DNA of 64,000 bases from NCBI GenBank assembly GCA_024349245.1, contig JALDNG010000005.1, positions 19,720,501 through 19,784,500 on the forward strand, read 5' to 3'. The stretch comes from Neodontobutis hainanensis. Taxonomy: Eukaryota; Chordata; Actinopteri; Gobiiformes; Odontobutidae. The notes under the pieces were generated by a model, which worked only from the letters and a program-made list of their open reading frames with translations, was not told the DNA's origin and searched no databases. How positions within the stretch are numbered: the stretch's first letter is position 1; each line of letters begins with the position of its first letter. Made by a program: the position numbers and the translations under genes. This document shows, piece after piece, positions 47,485-58,607 of the stretch.

Positions 47485-49387
47485 ATATAGTGCAGACCAA
47501 TGAGATGAATCAAAGTATCATCATAGTTTCCCATTTGTGTCTTCTAGAAAGCCTAGGATTGAGCGTATAATTAATAAAGCCTTTTATCAAAATGTGTAAT
47601 GTATTATTTATACACAAAGTTACCTGCATTTAAAAATTGAAACAGAAATGATAAATGGACAATTGAAATATAACACTCAGCGGATTTACTTTTGTTAAAG
47701 TGTTTACAGAAAACAAACACAGAGATAAAGTTTTTAGGCCATATATTTAACAAAGACAAGTTGAAGATAAGTTATTTTGTTCATTTGTCGTTTCAGAAGC
47801 TTTACAGAACCCAAATCAATTCAAATTAGAAAACACAATAAGGCGCATAAACCCACAGGAATATTCTCTGTTCACTTCAGCCCACATATATACATGTAAT
47901 ACACAGCAATATCACTGCAAATCAGTAAACACCACATTTGAATTCACCCAATATCAGATTGTTGCAATTACGTCTGGCTAACAAGAATCAGATGTTTTAG
48001 AGGGAAGTGACCCATAAACAAAAGACAAAACATAAAAATAAGAATAGCCCCTACAATTGTGCAAAGAAACAATCATAAACACAAACCCTGACGCAGAGAA
48101 GACTAACTAAAACACAAAACTATAAACCATACTTAAAGAACAATAGGTAGCGGTAACATAACAGCTGTGGCATCGAACTCCCACGCCTAGTCATTAATTT
48201 ACGGATCACTTAGGTCAAGCACGTCTTTGTGACCCAGAATGGTCCATTTGATCAAACACATCTCAAAACGCTCAACGTGCGTGTGGACTCAGCAAACCAC
48301 TTGGTCAACACACTGGAAACTGGCACTTCTCCGGCAAACAGCCTTCTTCCTTTTTTATAAGAAAATGCCCTGAGGCAAGAGCAACACCCCGCGTTGGCAC
48401 CCATTACCCGTCTTGTTTATTATGGTGTTAAGACATTCATTTTAGTTTTGACAGTGTAAGAAAAAGGGCATTTGTACAGTGTAAGTAGTAATTATGTGGT
48501 AGCAAACTTGTATAATGCTACAATAGCCATACAGTTTTGCTTAACAAACTTCTGCACATTCACCAACAAACCCACTAATTTTTTGTGCAGCTTTTCATCC
48601 TAAAACATTGGTTATTATATCATTGTGCTCATACATGATAATGAAAAGTAGAATAAGGTAAGTCAAAGCTCCAACTGCTTGTATGTGAAAGGTGGAAGTC
48701 TTATCCAGCTGTAAAAAGAAGAATGTTTCAGTGTTAGGGGTCAGCATTTGTAGCTCTATCTGGTGGATTTGAGCAAGCCAACAGGTCTGTCCCACATAAA
48801 CTGTCCAACCATCATTCATATGCACACTTCGTACAAGAGCTGCCCTCTCCCCTTAGATAAATCTATCTGCTCGTACTGCGGCTCATCCATTAACTGGCAC
48901 ACTTTCTGTCTTGTATTTACTGGGTAAAAGAACTACACTGGCAGCCCTTGACATCAGGGCTGAGAAACAACACAGTAGAGTAGTTCAAGGTTTCATCAGT
49001 CGAGGGACCACTGAGGATGCAAATGTAGAACTCAGATGGTGATTAATCCATAGACACCCTGCTGCTTCCAGATGGTGTTTCAGCGGGAGTTGTGTGTTGA
49101 CGTCTATGGAGCTGTTAGTGCCTCTGCTCGATGGCTGAGTGTGTTGCATTGATATCTGTTCACCTTTGACCCTCTGGGATGTCACTGCTGCCCACTCTAT
49201 GCAGACACATTTATGACTATGCACATATGAAGGAGGTATTGATATTTCAATCAAGCACAAGTGTTTCTGGAGCAGACAATTGCTATTTAAGATAGACACT
49301 TATATCTATAAAAAGTAGACATTGTACCTGGGCCTCCAGTGGGCTGGCTGCTAGGTTTTAACGTGACTGACCACAGTGCATACATAA
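47485..49387. other. No gene seen
   Basis: AT-rich unique-looking sequence. The minus-strand frames at 48595-48825 and 48985-49299 have no recognisable features. Confidence 0.45.
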
Positions 49388-49500
49388 TCTGTTCCACAGA
49401 ACCATCTGGGAGTGCTACTGTTTAAAGTGTTTGCAAAAGAGCAAATACTTGAATGACTGGTTGGTGATTGGATGAACCTTGCTATTTACGTTTGTAAACT
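49388..49500 (+). repeat. Two-copy unnamed repeat, copy 1
   Basis: ctgttccacagaaccatctgggagtgctactgtttaaagtgtttgcaaaagagc, then ttggtgattggatgaac and tttacgtttgtaa, matches 57735-57902 with indels. Family unknown. Confidence 0.55.
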
Positions 49501-50609
49501 AGTGGTGCTCACACTTTGACAGCATGCGAGCTACTTATAAAAGGATCAAGTCAAAATGATCTACCCACTACAAAAATGCAAAACATTGATTATTTTACAC
49601 AACAAAATTAACTATATACATTTATTGTCATTACTTGAGTTTACTCTGATGACTTGCACTGAAGTGAATCAGCCAAGGATGTATAGTCCGGACAGTAGCT
49701 GCTGACAGACGAGGCAAACGCACTTCAAAAATATAAAATAAGTCCTCCTCCCATTTTGTATGAAAGCAATAAGTTTTTTTCTTCTTACTTGGTCCAGCTC
49801 CCCAACCCTTTCTTAAGTTTAAGAGGAAAGAAATGACGTTTATTGGAGGTAACTTGCTGAAGCTTGTTAGTTTTGCTGCACTTGGTTAAAAGAAAATATC
49901 CGAGGTCTAAAACTTGGAGGTAAGTCGCTGAAGCGTCTTGCTGAACTTAGTGTCATAAAAACATAAAAAATAAAATAAATCTTAATGCTAATTAAGGCCT
50001 TATTTTTACATTATGTAATTTAATACCTTTTAAAGACTTTTTAAGGATCCACGGATACCCTGTATAAATCCATGCTACTGGGATGACCAGACCTCTCCTG
50101 AGAGACACGCTCAGCAGCTCAAACACAGGGAGCAGAAATAAGCAAATACACTTGAACCTATGAGAGTTCGCATACAGTCTGTAGAGGGATCTGCACCATT
50201 TAGTGGCTGGAAGTTACGCAGTTAGGCGGATTTTGCCGTGTGGCACTTCCCCCCCTAGCTGCTGAAACATGTTACTATATTGACTTACAAATAGGTTTTA
50301 AAAAATGCAATAAAGTAATGGAAAAAAATTATTAAATTAAAATAAATAAATCTGAACATTATTATTTTATGTCCTTACAGTAATTGTCTCAAGCTTACCC
50401 ATATTTAGCCTACTGTACTGTTCTGTAGTATAAAGCCAAAGTGTTTGGTGTTTTGGGTCCCTTTTGGACTGAATGAATAATTATAATAATAATATTTAAT
50501 GATTGGATTTATAATATGACTTCAGGACTGCTTCAAAGAGTCACTTTTGCTACAGAGCAATAGGGATTGTTGTGCTTTTTCTCACTGAGAGCGTTGGTTA
50601 ATTGTAAGT
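49501..50609. other. No gene; possible hAT-like end at 49500
   Basis: actagtggtgctcacactttgacagcatgcgagctac at the left resembles a hAT terminus (AGTGGTTCTCAAACTTT), but no matching right end is visible. The remainder is AT-rich with nothing recognised. Confidence 0.4.
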
Positions 50610-51840
50610 AGGAGAATGTCAAGTAGGAGATACTGGCAACCAGAACCAGAACCAGAAGGCAGACCAGTTCCAGTTGGAGGAAAAAGCAGAACCCATCCTA
50701 CCACCCTCTCATCTAGTGGCGATTGTAGAGAAGAAGGAGAAGCTGTCCAGGCCAACGAGGCGGGACCAGGTTCTTGCCCTGAGGGTTGTTCGGAAGTGCT
50801 CCACTAGGGCCACTCTTCCAGGCTCATCCGGGTGTGAAGAGAACAGTGGATTTCCTGCATCAAACATTCTGGTGGTCGACATTGGAGGAAGATGTGAATG
50901 AATCCGTGGGGGCGTGCTTTGTCAGCAACCAGCCCAAGACTTCACGCCCCAAGACTTCAAGCCCCAGCCGTTTTCCAGCCTCTCCCGGTCCCGCATCGTT
51001 CCTGGTCCTTCATCTCCCTTGACTTTGTTTCAGGATTGCCTTCCTTCAAGAGTAACACGGTGTTGCTCACCATTGTCGACCGTTTCTCCAAGTCAGCCGC
51101 TTCATCCCCTTACCCAAACTTCCCTTGCCAAAGGAGATGGCCGAGTTATTATTACAGAACGTTTTCCGCATACATGGTCTCCTGCTGGACATCGTCTCTG
51201 ACCGAGGTCCTCAATTCACATCTGCCTACTGGAAGGAGTTCTGTTCCCTTCTTGGAGCGTCAGTTAGCCTGTCATCTGGATTCCACAGAGCAATGGTCAG
51301 ACAGAGAGAATGAATCAGGAATTGAAGACTGCTCTGCACTGTGTCACATCGCAGGAGCCCTTGTCTTGGTCTGACCACCTGCTGTATATTGAGTACGCAA
51401 ACAACACACTCACCAGCTCGGCCACGGGGCTCTTTCCATTCCAGTGTGCTTACGGCTTCCATACCCCCTTGTTTCCCAACCAGGAGCAGGAATCCAGGGC
51501 CCCAGCATGGAATATCCTTGATCTTGCCCTTCTTGAAGAGTTCCATCGTGCCTACCTTGACCAACCAGGTGGGACGTCCAGTGCCATCCCTTGAGAAGGG
51601 GGTTCTGTCATGGCCACTTATAAGGATACCTGAGCAACCAACCACTAACGTGGTGCACATCTTTCAATTACAATATGGCAGGTATATAGGCAGCCAACAC
51701 ACAACTCCTGTTGCCAGATTGTCCTACTGATTCCAGACTAACACATCCACCGTTTCTTGTTCCTGCTAACCTGTTCATGCTCCCCGGATCCAAGAATCTG
51801 ATCCTGCTACCTGTTGGACACAAGAGAAAACCTCAATAGC
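50610..51840 (+). mobile_element. Ty3/gypsy retrotransposon remnant: integrase joined to chromodomain end, with LTR-like 3' part
   Basis: Pieces of the pol C-terminus occur in several frames. A linker ending EPILPPS is near 50690. The zinc-binding region (HPGVKRTVDFLHQTFWW, about 50829-50879) has only one of its two Cys left. The integrase core has SLDFVSGLP near 51020 and IVDRFSKSA near 51080 with the first catalytic Asp, VSDRGPQFTS near 51200 with the second Asp, and LSSGFH near 51270. It continues to LFPFQCAYGF near 51430-51460. The frame then passes at once into the end of a chromodomain (AWNILDLALLEEFHRAY, about 51508-51558), so the rest of integrase and most of the chromodomain are deleted. 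Downstream, a TATA-like tatatagg and gccagattgtcc resemble an LTR. Protease, RT and gag are absent. Dead copy. Confidence 0.88.
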
Positions 51841-52074
51841 ATAAACCCCAAAAAATGAGTGATACACATGCACCACCTAGCGGCGTAACAAAGTCTCTGC
51901 CTTACATCATTAGAACACTATACGCAATATTCAACCTTCATTTCAGACACAAAGTTGCATTGCAAAAAAAAAAGAAAAGTTAAAGTACTGTGTAGTTCAT
52001 AATAGTTAGTTAATATGAAGACTCTTGATGGAGTTTTCTGTAGAATTTGTAGAATGTAATTTTTTTTTCGTTTT

Positions 52075-52289
52075 TTAATTTACCTTTATTTATTTAGGAA
52101 ATTCCCACTGAGATTATGCCCCATGGGAGTTGTTTTTGGTGGTAGGGGAAATTTGAGCACCTGGAGAAAACCTATGCAGACCCGGGGAGAACAACAAAAG
52201 CAAACTCGCATAAAAAGGCCCTGCCCTGGATGTGAATCGAATGCAGTACCTTCTTGCTGTGAGGCAGGAGTGATAAACATTCACTGCAT
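52075..52289 (-). mobile_element. V-SINE with the alternative 3' end
   Basis: The reverse strand shows tgcagtgaatgtttatcactcctgcctcacagcaagaaggtactgc (head), then agggcctttttatgcgagtttgc, ctccccgggtctgcataggttttctccaggtgctc, and cccatggggcataatctcagtgggaatttcctaaataaataaagg. The last part is akin to the 3' end of the inner copy at 46371-46655. Confidence 0.72.
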
Positions 52290-52391
52290 GGGGCACAGTG
52301 GCTCAGTAGTAGAGCAGTCATCTTATAACCGGAAAGTTGCCGGTTTGATTCCTGCTCTCCCCAAAGTTCATGATGCCGTTGTGTCTGGGTT
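52290..52391 (+). mobile_element. tRNA-derived SINE head (same SINE as 40381-40554)
   Basis: ggggcacagtggctcagtagtagagcagtc carries an A box (TGGCTCAGTAG), and gttgccggtttgattcctgctctcccc a B box. gttgtgtctgggttaaga then begins the body, which breaks off where Penelope sequence starts. Despite its look it is not a tRNA gene: there is no foldable acceptor stem, and the body continues as SINE. Confidence 0.75.
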
Positions 52392-53867
52392 AAGATCAGA
52401 ACCCAGGAAGTAGAAGACTTCACAGAACACATCAACGCAGTGGACAAGAACATTAAGTTTACCCGTCAAGATGCCATAGACAACCGCTTGACCTTCTTAG
52501 ACTGTGCAGTAGTTATTTGTGAGGACAGGAATCTCCAAGTAGAAGTTTATAGGAAAGCCAACCCATACAGATCAATATTTGCTGTTTGATTCCCACCACC
52601 CACTGCAGCACAAGCTGGGAGTCATCAGAACTCTTCAGCACAGAGCACAAGAGGTGCCCACAACCTTAAGAAGGTAAACGTAAAGAAGAACAACACATCC
52701 GTAAAGCCCTGAAAGACTGTGGATACCCCAAAAAGACTTTCAACAAAACCAAGAAGACACAGAAACCAAACGGACAGGAACCAGAGACAAAAGGGAAGGG
52801 TGTAGTTATTCCTTATGTGTCTGGTTTATCTGAAAAACTTAAAAGGATTTTCTTCAAAGAGAACATTCCAGTCCACTTTAAACCAGGGAACATGCTGCGT
52901 CAAAAACTGAGTAATGTAGTTTATGCAGTTCAGTGAAGAGTGCAGTGACAGTTATGTCAGTGAAACAAAACAACAGCTTCACAAGAGGATGTATCAGCAC
53001 AGAAGAGCTAATCCTGGAGGACCTTAGTCTGCAATCCACCTCCCCCTCAAAGAGAAAGTACATTCCTTTGAGAACAGCAATGTCTGTATTTTGGCCAGAG
53101 AGGCCAGATGTTTTGAGAGAGGGGTGAAGGAAGCCATTTTTGTGAAAATGAAAAAGCCTTCTTTGAACAGAGGAGGTGGCCTCAGGAGTCGTCCACACGG
53201 AGACGCGTATCACTGTATATGTACACATTTTTTATCGTATTGGCGTTTTGTCCACACGGATCCGGCGTTTTGGGAGACTGAATCCGCTATTTTTTGAAAC
53301 CGGGTCCTAAAGTGGATAAATCTAAAAAACGACACCCTTGCGGTTTCGTGTGTACAGCCAATCCGTATATTTTGTGAAACGATGATGTCATCACATCACG
53401 TGTCGGCTGCGTAACACGTAACAGCAACAACAATAATGGCGGACTACATGATGGTGTTAGTGCTGCAGAAGCTACTAAGCCTACTAACTTTATTACAGCA
53501 AAATCTATTGCGTCTATGCAATTGTGGTGAACAACAAGCAATAATGGACAACACCATATGCGCATGCTCAAAGTCTTCTTCTCCGTGTATAGTGTCTATT
53601 TGTGGCACAATTAAAGCTCCCCATACTGGTCTGGCATATATGTACTACACCGTTTTCAGTCGGCTTCAGTGGTTTTGTGTGTACGCAGATATTTCTTATG
53701 ATGCCGCCGTGTTTACGGAATTTTTTTTTAGAACGAGAAAAAAAAAAGATCGGATAGGGAATGCACTGGCTTCGTGTGGACTAGGCCTCAGATTCATGTT
53801 GCCTAGTATTTATAACAGTGTTCAAAACCTAAATCAAAAGAGCCTCACCCTAGAACAACAAACTTAA
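52392..53867 (+). mobile_element. Penelope-like element, C-terminal RT and GIY-YIG region, split by a DNA element
   Basis: Readable as TEHINAVDKNIKFTRQDA, then RLTFLDCAVVICEDR, HTDQYLLFDSHHPLQHKLG, VVIPYVSGLSEKLKRIFFKE (52800-52860) and the endonuclease part: VVYAVQ near 52915, then SDSYVSETKQQLHKRMYQHR near 52945-53005, where the YIG core reads YVS. FERGVKEAIFVKM and PSLNRGGGLR follow near 53110-53182. A DNA element (53186-53783) interrupts, after which FMLPSIYNSV and a stop at 53865-53867 complete the protein. There are several frameshifts and stops. The upstream RT core (palm) is absent. Confidence 0.9.
53186..53783. mobile_element. Non-autonomous DNA element with GTCCACACG ends and 8-bp duplication GGCCTCAG
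   Basis: The left end gagtcgtccacacggag and the right end cttcgtgtggacta are inverted around GTCCACACG. The direct repeat ggcctcag lies at 53178-53185 and 53784-53791, and removing the element rejoins the Penelope frame. The interior contains aataatggcggactac and an open frame from 53436, but no transposase I recognise. The 8-bp duplication points to hAT; the ends alone would not settle it. Confidence 0.85.
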
Positions 53868-54410
53868 CAGAATATGAATGATACACAAAAAACTTTATTT
53901 CACCCATAGTGGGTAAAGCTGTACTCTTTTTAAATAATAATAACAACAGAAACTACCCAAATGACCCGGCTCAGAAGTTAACATACCCCAGGTCCTAATA
54001 CCTTGTATTGCCACCTTTAACATCAATGACAGCTTGAAGTCTTTTGTGGTAGTTGTGGATGATGCTCTTTATTTTCTCAGATGGTAAAGCTGCCCATTCT
54101 TCTTGGCAAAAAGCCTCCATTTCCTGTAAATTCTTGGGCTGTCTTGCATAAACTGCATGTTTGAGATCTCCCCAGAGTGGCTCACTTCATTCTGCTGTAA
54201 CCAATGAAAGGTCGACTTGGCCTTGTGCTTTGGATTGTTGTCATGTTGGAACGTCCAAGTACGTCCCATGCGCAGCGTCTGGGCAGATGAGTGCATATTT
54301 TCTTCCAGTATTTTCTGATAACAAGCTGCATTTATCTTTTCCTTTTCCCACAACATCAGAAATCCATGTTTCACAGTAGGAATGGTGTACCTGTCATCAT
54401 AGGCCTTGTA
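53868..54410 (-). mobile_element. Tc1/mariner transposon (lineage A), 3' part
   Basis: It begins inside the 3' terminal repeat (actctttttaaataataat, aactacccaaatgacc, aagttaacatacccc). On the minus strand the transposase reads YKAYDDRYTIPTVKHG near 54390, KINAACYQKILEENMHSSA near 54320, and TWTFQHDNNPKHKAKSTFHW near 54230 with the second catalytic Asp. The SPDLNIIE block with the catalytic Glu is deleted (about 45 bases near 54185), which shifts the frame into SHSGEIS. No N-terminal half is present. Dead copy. Confidence 0.92.
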
Positions 54411-54645
54411 AGTACTGCACACCATGTTATCAGAAGGGACTTCCAGTACCCAGTAATTACCCCCTGTGCTCAGTAAGTACCTAATAAGTACACCCTCTAT
54501 CCAGTAAAACCTGGTAAATACAAGTGTTATTATCCTGTAGATACCCTATAATTACCCATTAATTACTTGAGTAATTACACCTGTTGTTACCTATTACTTA
54601 CCTGGTATGTACCGTTCTATAATCTAAAGCGTAACCATATAATCC
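54411..54645. repeat. Degenerate TAAGTACC / AATTACC repeat
   Basis: Repeated variants of cagtaattacc, cagtaagtacc, aataagtac, ggtaaatac and acttacctgg fill about 230 bases directly next to the Tc1 break. This resembles the interior of a fish MITE, but ends were not found. Confidence 0.6.
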
Positions 54646-57600
54646 TGTTATTATACTGCAGCATGTCAAATAATTTTCAAAACTAGGAATAATCCTCCCT
54701 ATCATCATAAACAATGGCTGAAATACAGCGCTAGCAGAAGATGACAGTTCTCATTGCTCAGTAACTTGGGCTTTAAGTGTTTCTCTCACAAACAAACAAT
54801 ACAAGCTGTATATACTGTTTATATTTGAAACTGGTGAAATAAATGTGATAACATGGTCAAGAGGTAAGGGTAACATTTATGAAGTTATTTTAATAGACTT
54901 ACCTCTGTCAGCTACATTAGTTCATATAATGGTAAATAACTTGTAGTATTCCAACTTGGATGGACGCTGAAGGCCAATACAATTTTTCCTCATTAACCAC
55001 ATCCATTTCAGATTTCTGACCAATCACACAATAGTTCTCGGACAATTATAAGAAAAAGGTTCTGCTCGGACAATGTGTCAAGAACAAGCTGCAAGAACTT
55101 CCATACCAGGGCTGCATGAACAACATGACGTAATTTTGAATCAAGAACAAGAACAAATCTCTCTGTTCTTGCAGGGTATGTAATTGCCTTGAGAAGGAGC
55201 AGGAGCTGTGATCACGGAATTTCTCCTTATTGCTGCTCTCTCTGTGATTTTGAAAAAGTGATAAAGGACTTAAATTTCATGACATGAAACATAAAGCGCT
55301 TGGCGGATGGCACACTCATTTTCAGGGCATGTCCAGAGCTGGCACATCATTTAAAGGAAGGTTGGACATGGCATAAACAGTTTTTTTTGTTGTTGCGTAG
55401 AGTCTATATTTGGTAATTTTAGATGTTTTAATGGCAAATTTCATCTGTGAAATCATGTATTTCACAAATAACAGTAGGTATTAATATACATTGTTTTACA
55501 CAATTCTGAGGTGTGTCTGTCTGAACAATGAACTAAAACACACCTTAAATAGAATATAAATGGAGGAGATAGAAAATCAAATAGAGACCCCGTCAAACAG
55601 ACTCTCACTTAGTCATATATAGAAACTCACACTGTTCACAGAGGACTTGTTACACTTGTAAATGCAACAGACCCCGCCTCAGAAAGCCCATAACGGCACA
55701 TGGCGACTCGTTCACATCTGCATCAGGTGGAAGATGATCAGAATCCTCTACAGATTCATCAGATATTTGACAGAATTGAGTGGAATCCAGCCTCTGCTTT
55801 TCCACCCTCATCATGTTGCAGATATGGTCCATTTCTCTCTGATACCTGCCACGCTCACATGATTAGGGCTTAATAATGCAATTCATATGTAGTGCTTGTA
55901 CAAGAGCAAATTTTCCAGCTGTGTGGAAATTGCAGAAGCAGTAAACCACTGTCACGTGTCCATATTGAATATAATCTGGTGCTTTACATTCCCCCGAAAG
56001 AAACTGCTTTGAAATTACACTCAGCTTATCAGGTGCACGCCTCAAATATTGTTGGCAGGAAGGTCAGACAAGCCACTAAATCACCACTCCCACACTGGCC
56101 GCAGCAGGAAAAGCCTCCCCACAGATTGTTGCACTGAACAAATAAGATTTTTTTCAGAAGGTGAAATATTTCAACTGCGACAAAACCTGACTGCATTTAA
56201 AAACAGCAGCGAGGAATGATTCTTGTAGGCCTAGGCTGTTGTTCAGTCAATACAACAGAAATGAAATGTGTTTTATTGCTGTCAGCATTTACCAAACATA
56301 CACATTTTGCACTGAAGGGTAAAGCAGAAATAAATCACCAAACTATTGAAGATTTCTGTTTTGTTTAGTTTATAACCACTGACTAAGATTTTTTGCTGGG
56401 CTATCAAGTCTCATGCATTGACCGTATGACACACAAATTTTACAAAGTGCACACGCTCAAACACCACACTTTGTGTTTCTCACACTAGGAAATAAAAGAA
56501 AACAAATTTGTTGTTAAAAGGAATCAATGTGCGGCGGAATGTTTAGGCACGGACATCAGGGATGTTCTAATTATACAACCAGGTTGAGTCCCTCCCTTTT
56601 CCTGCGCCTGAGTTGTGAGGTTCAAGAACGAACTGAATCTATTGAACAGCTATTTAAAACAAAGCAAGTTGCAGTAGCAATTCTTCAATTAAAACTTTTT
56701 TTTTTTTTTTGCTATTTGACACACATGCCCACCCAAGCTCCCCCTTTGCTACACAGTGCAGTAGCAAAAAGGTAGTTTAATTTAAACAGTAGACGTTGCA
56801 ATATGTGCAGTTATCACCTCCGCTTCCGTCTCGTGCTCTGCGTGTTGCAGTGTCTTCACGTGACTCAGCAGCACAAGTAACTTAGCAGTGACAAAACGCG
56901 CAAGCGCCGTGTGGAGCCAGTTGTGATCTGTGGAAAAAGCCTATCTGCTTCTGTGGTAACAAGATAAACTGACACAAACTCACTCAAAAATTTCACCAAA
57001 GAAAACAACGAGCTGCACAAAAGACGAGCAGAGGAGAAGGAGGAGAGGCAGAGACATGACCCCAGCCCAGGAGTCACTAGAGTCCTTTCAACGGCAAAGA
57101 ATACCTTGTAGCTTAGGTACTAATTATGTTCAATCAGTTAAAATAAAATGTGTTCCTGTAAATAAATTCACATAGTGATTGTGGTAATAGGTTTTGGACA
57201 TTTGTAGAAACAGGAAGTAATATAATGCAATTGCTGCTTCTAAATGGTTGAGTGGAGATTTATGTGATGACAAATGGATGTCATAGAATGATTTGTGATA
57301 GTAATCAATAATAAATTAATTCAGTTCCTCCTCTATTCTATCCCCTGTTTATTTCACCGTTACCTTCAATCTCATCCCTGCAGCACTACAGTGTGGGTTT
57401 GGTCAGTACGGGTAAGTGTCCACGTTTCCCCAGAAAAGAAAGTCAGTTTTATTGCCTCCTGAATTTAAAATATTTTTCTATCAACATTGCATTAAACATG
57501 AGCACAACTTGTGATAAACAATTTATTTTTGGCTGCTACCTTCAGGGGTTGCCACAGCAAATCATTTAGCAGAAGTAGTAACTGGTCCTTATTGTCATGT

Positions 57601-57734
57601 GTATATGAGGTATGCTAACATGACATATTGTCTTGTATAGATGGGGCTGGAGATACGGTGGAACATGCTACATGCTAAATAATATTTGTTCCTGTTTGTC
57701 AGATGTAATAAACTCACGTCTATGTCAAATAGAA
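54646..57734. other. No confirmed gene; one coding-like minus-strand ORF
   Basis: The minus-strand frame 55650-55832 reads like real protein sequence (see findings), but its borders are weak. 55660-56110 as a whole is repeat-free and could be conserved. Nothing was recognised elsewhere. Confidence 0.4.
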
Positions 57735-57902
57735 CTGCTCCACAGAACATCAGTCTGTTCCACAGTACTATCTGGAAGGGCTCCCGCTAAAAGTGTTTAC
57801 AAAAGGGCAGGTATCCTAAATGAACACCTGGTCAGTGACTGAACTCTTCAACTGCAGATTTAGCCAATCAGAGCAGCTTCATGTTGTTTACGTTTGTAAC
57901 TG
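57735..57902 (+). repeat. Two-copy unnamed repeat, copy 2
   Basis: Partner of 49388-49500, longer in the middle (atttagccaatcagagcagcttcatg) and ending at the same tttacgtttgtaact. Confidence 0.55.
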
Positions 57903-58099
57903 TAAAATGGTTGCTTCAAACCTAAAACACACCCAGACCTGTCAGTGCTGCCACATCATTGGAAACAAACCAATGAGCCGGTAAGGCCAGGGTTTGGAAT
58001 GTGAGTTGTTAAATAAAACACAATTATTCCTTAAATACTTTTTTACAGAAGTCTATTATCAGCTGAATAATGGCGAGTCCAAAACCGATCATTAATTGA

Positions 58100-58168
58100 G
58101 TGCACTATATAGTCCTTTATATAGTGGTTGAGGGGTTAGGGACTAGGGAGTGCATCCGGACACAGCTC
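58100..58168 (+). repeat. AGTGCACTATATAG repeat, copy 1
   Basis: gtgcactatatagtcctttatatagtggttgaggggttagggactagggagtgcatccggacacagc. A second copy lies at 58608-58689 in the same orientation. Such text marks ends of a common fish DNA-element family. Confidence 0.65.
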
Positions 58169-58179
58169 TCGTCTGTCTC

Positions 58180-58450
58180 TGTGGAGCTGGGCGGAATCCA
58201 CTGTCCCTGGAGCCTGCATTCTCTCCAGCACACCTGCAGCTCATCAGACTCAGTCACCACCCCTCTGCTTCAGTATAAGAACCTTCTTCAGTCCTCCACT
58301 CTTCGCCAGATTGTCCGTTATCTTTTGCGGTACACTGCGTGGGAAATCCCGTCCTTTGTCTCTGTAAAGAAATCCGTCTTAGCTCCAGACACCTGCCTTG
58401 CCACCTCCTCTACTTCACAGTCCACCATCCTCTGGATCTTCCTACTCCAT
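58180..58450 (+). mobile_element. Ty3/gypsy-like LTR fragment
   Basis: ctgcagctcatcagactcag, then tgcttcagtataag (TATA-like), then ctcttcgccagattgtcc matches the promoter/R layout of fish gypsy LTRs and shares gccagattgtcc with 51705-51722. Ends not defined. The 127-codon frame across it is not a gene. Confidence 0.5.
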
Positions 58451-58607
58451 TTTATTTTAATAAGCATAAAAGATCTGCAATAATCCAGTCAGTTTTGGTA
58501 AGCTTAATTAAATTAATACTTTTATCAAGTCATGTACATGTACGTTATAGTCATGTGACTAACAGCAACAGAAAAACTGTGTAGTGTCCAAAACCAAAAC
58601 ATTCAGT

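Noticed and set aside
49500..49560. hAT-like terminus agtggtgctcacacttt
   Set aside because: No matching right end or 8-bp duplication was found, so an element could not be bounded.
51226..51660. 144-codon ORF on the minus strand
   Set aside because: It lies antisense to the Ty3/gypsy integrase remnant, which is the recognisable coding strand.
52290..52365. Possible tRNA gene with A and B boxes
   Set aside because: The acceptor and anticodon arms do not pair and the sequence continues into a SINE body known from 40381-40554.
58100..58483. 127-codon ORF on the plus strand
   Set aside because: It crosses a DNA-element end and an LTR-like fragment and shows no protein features.
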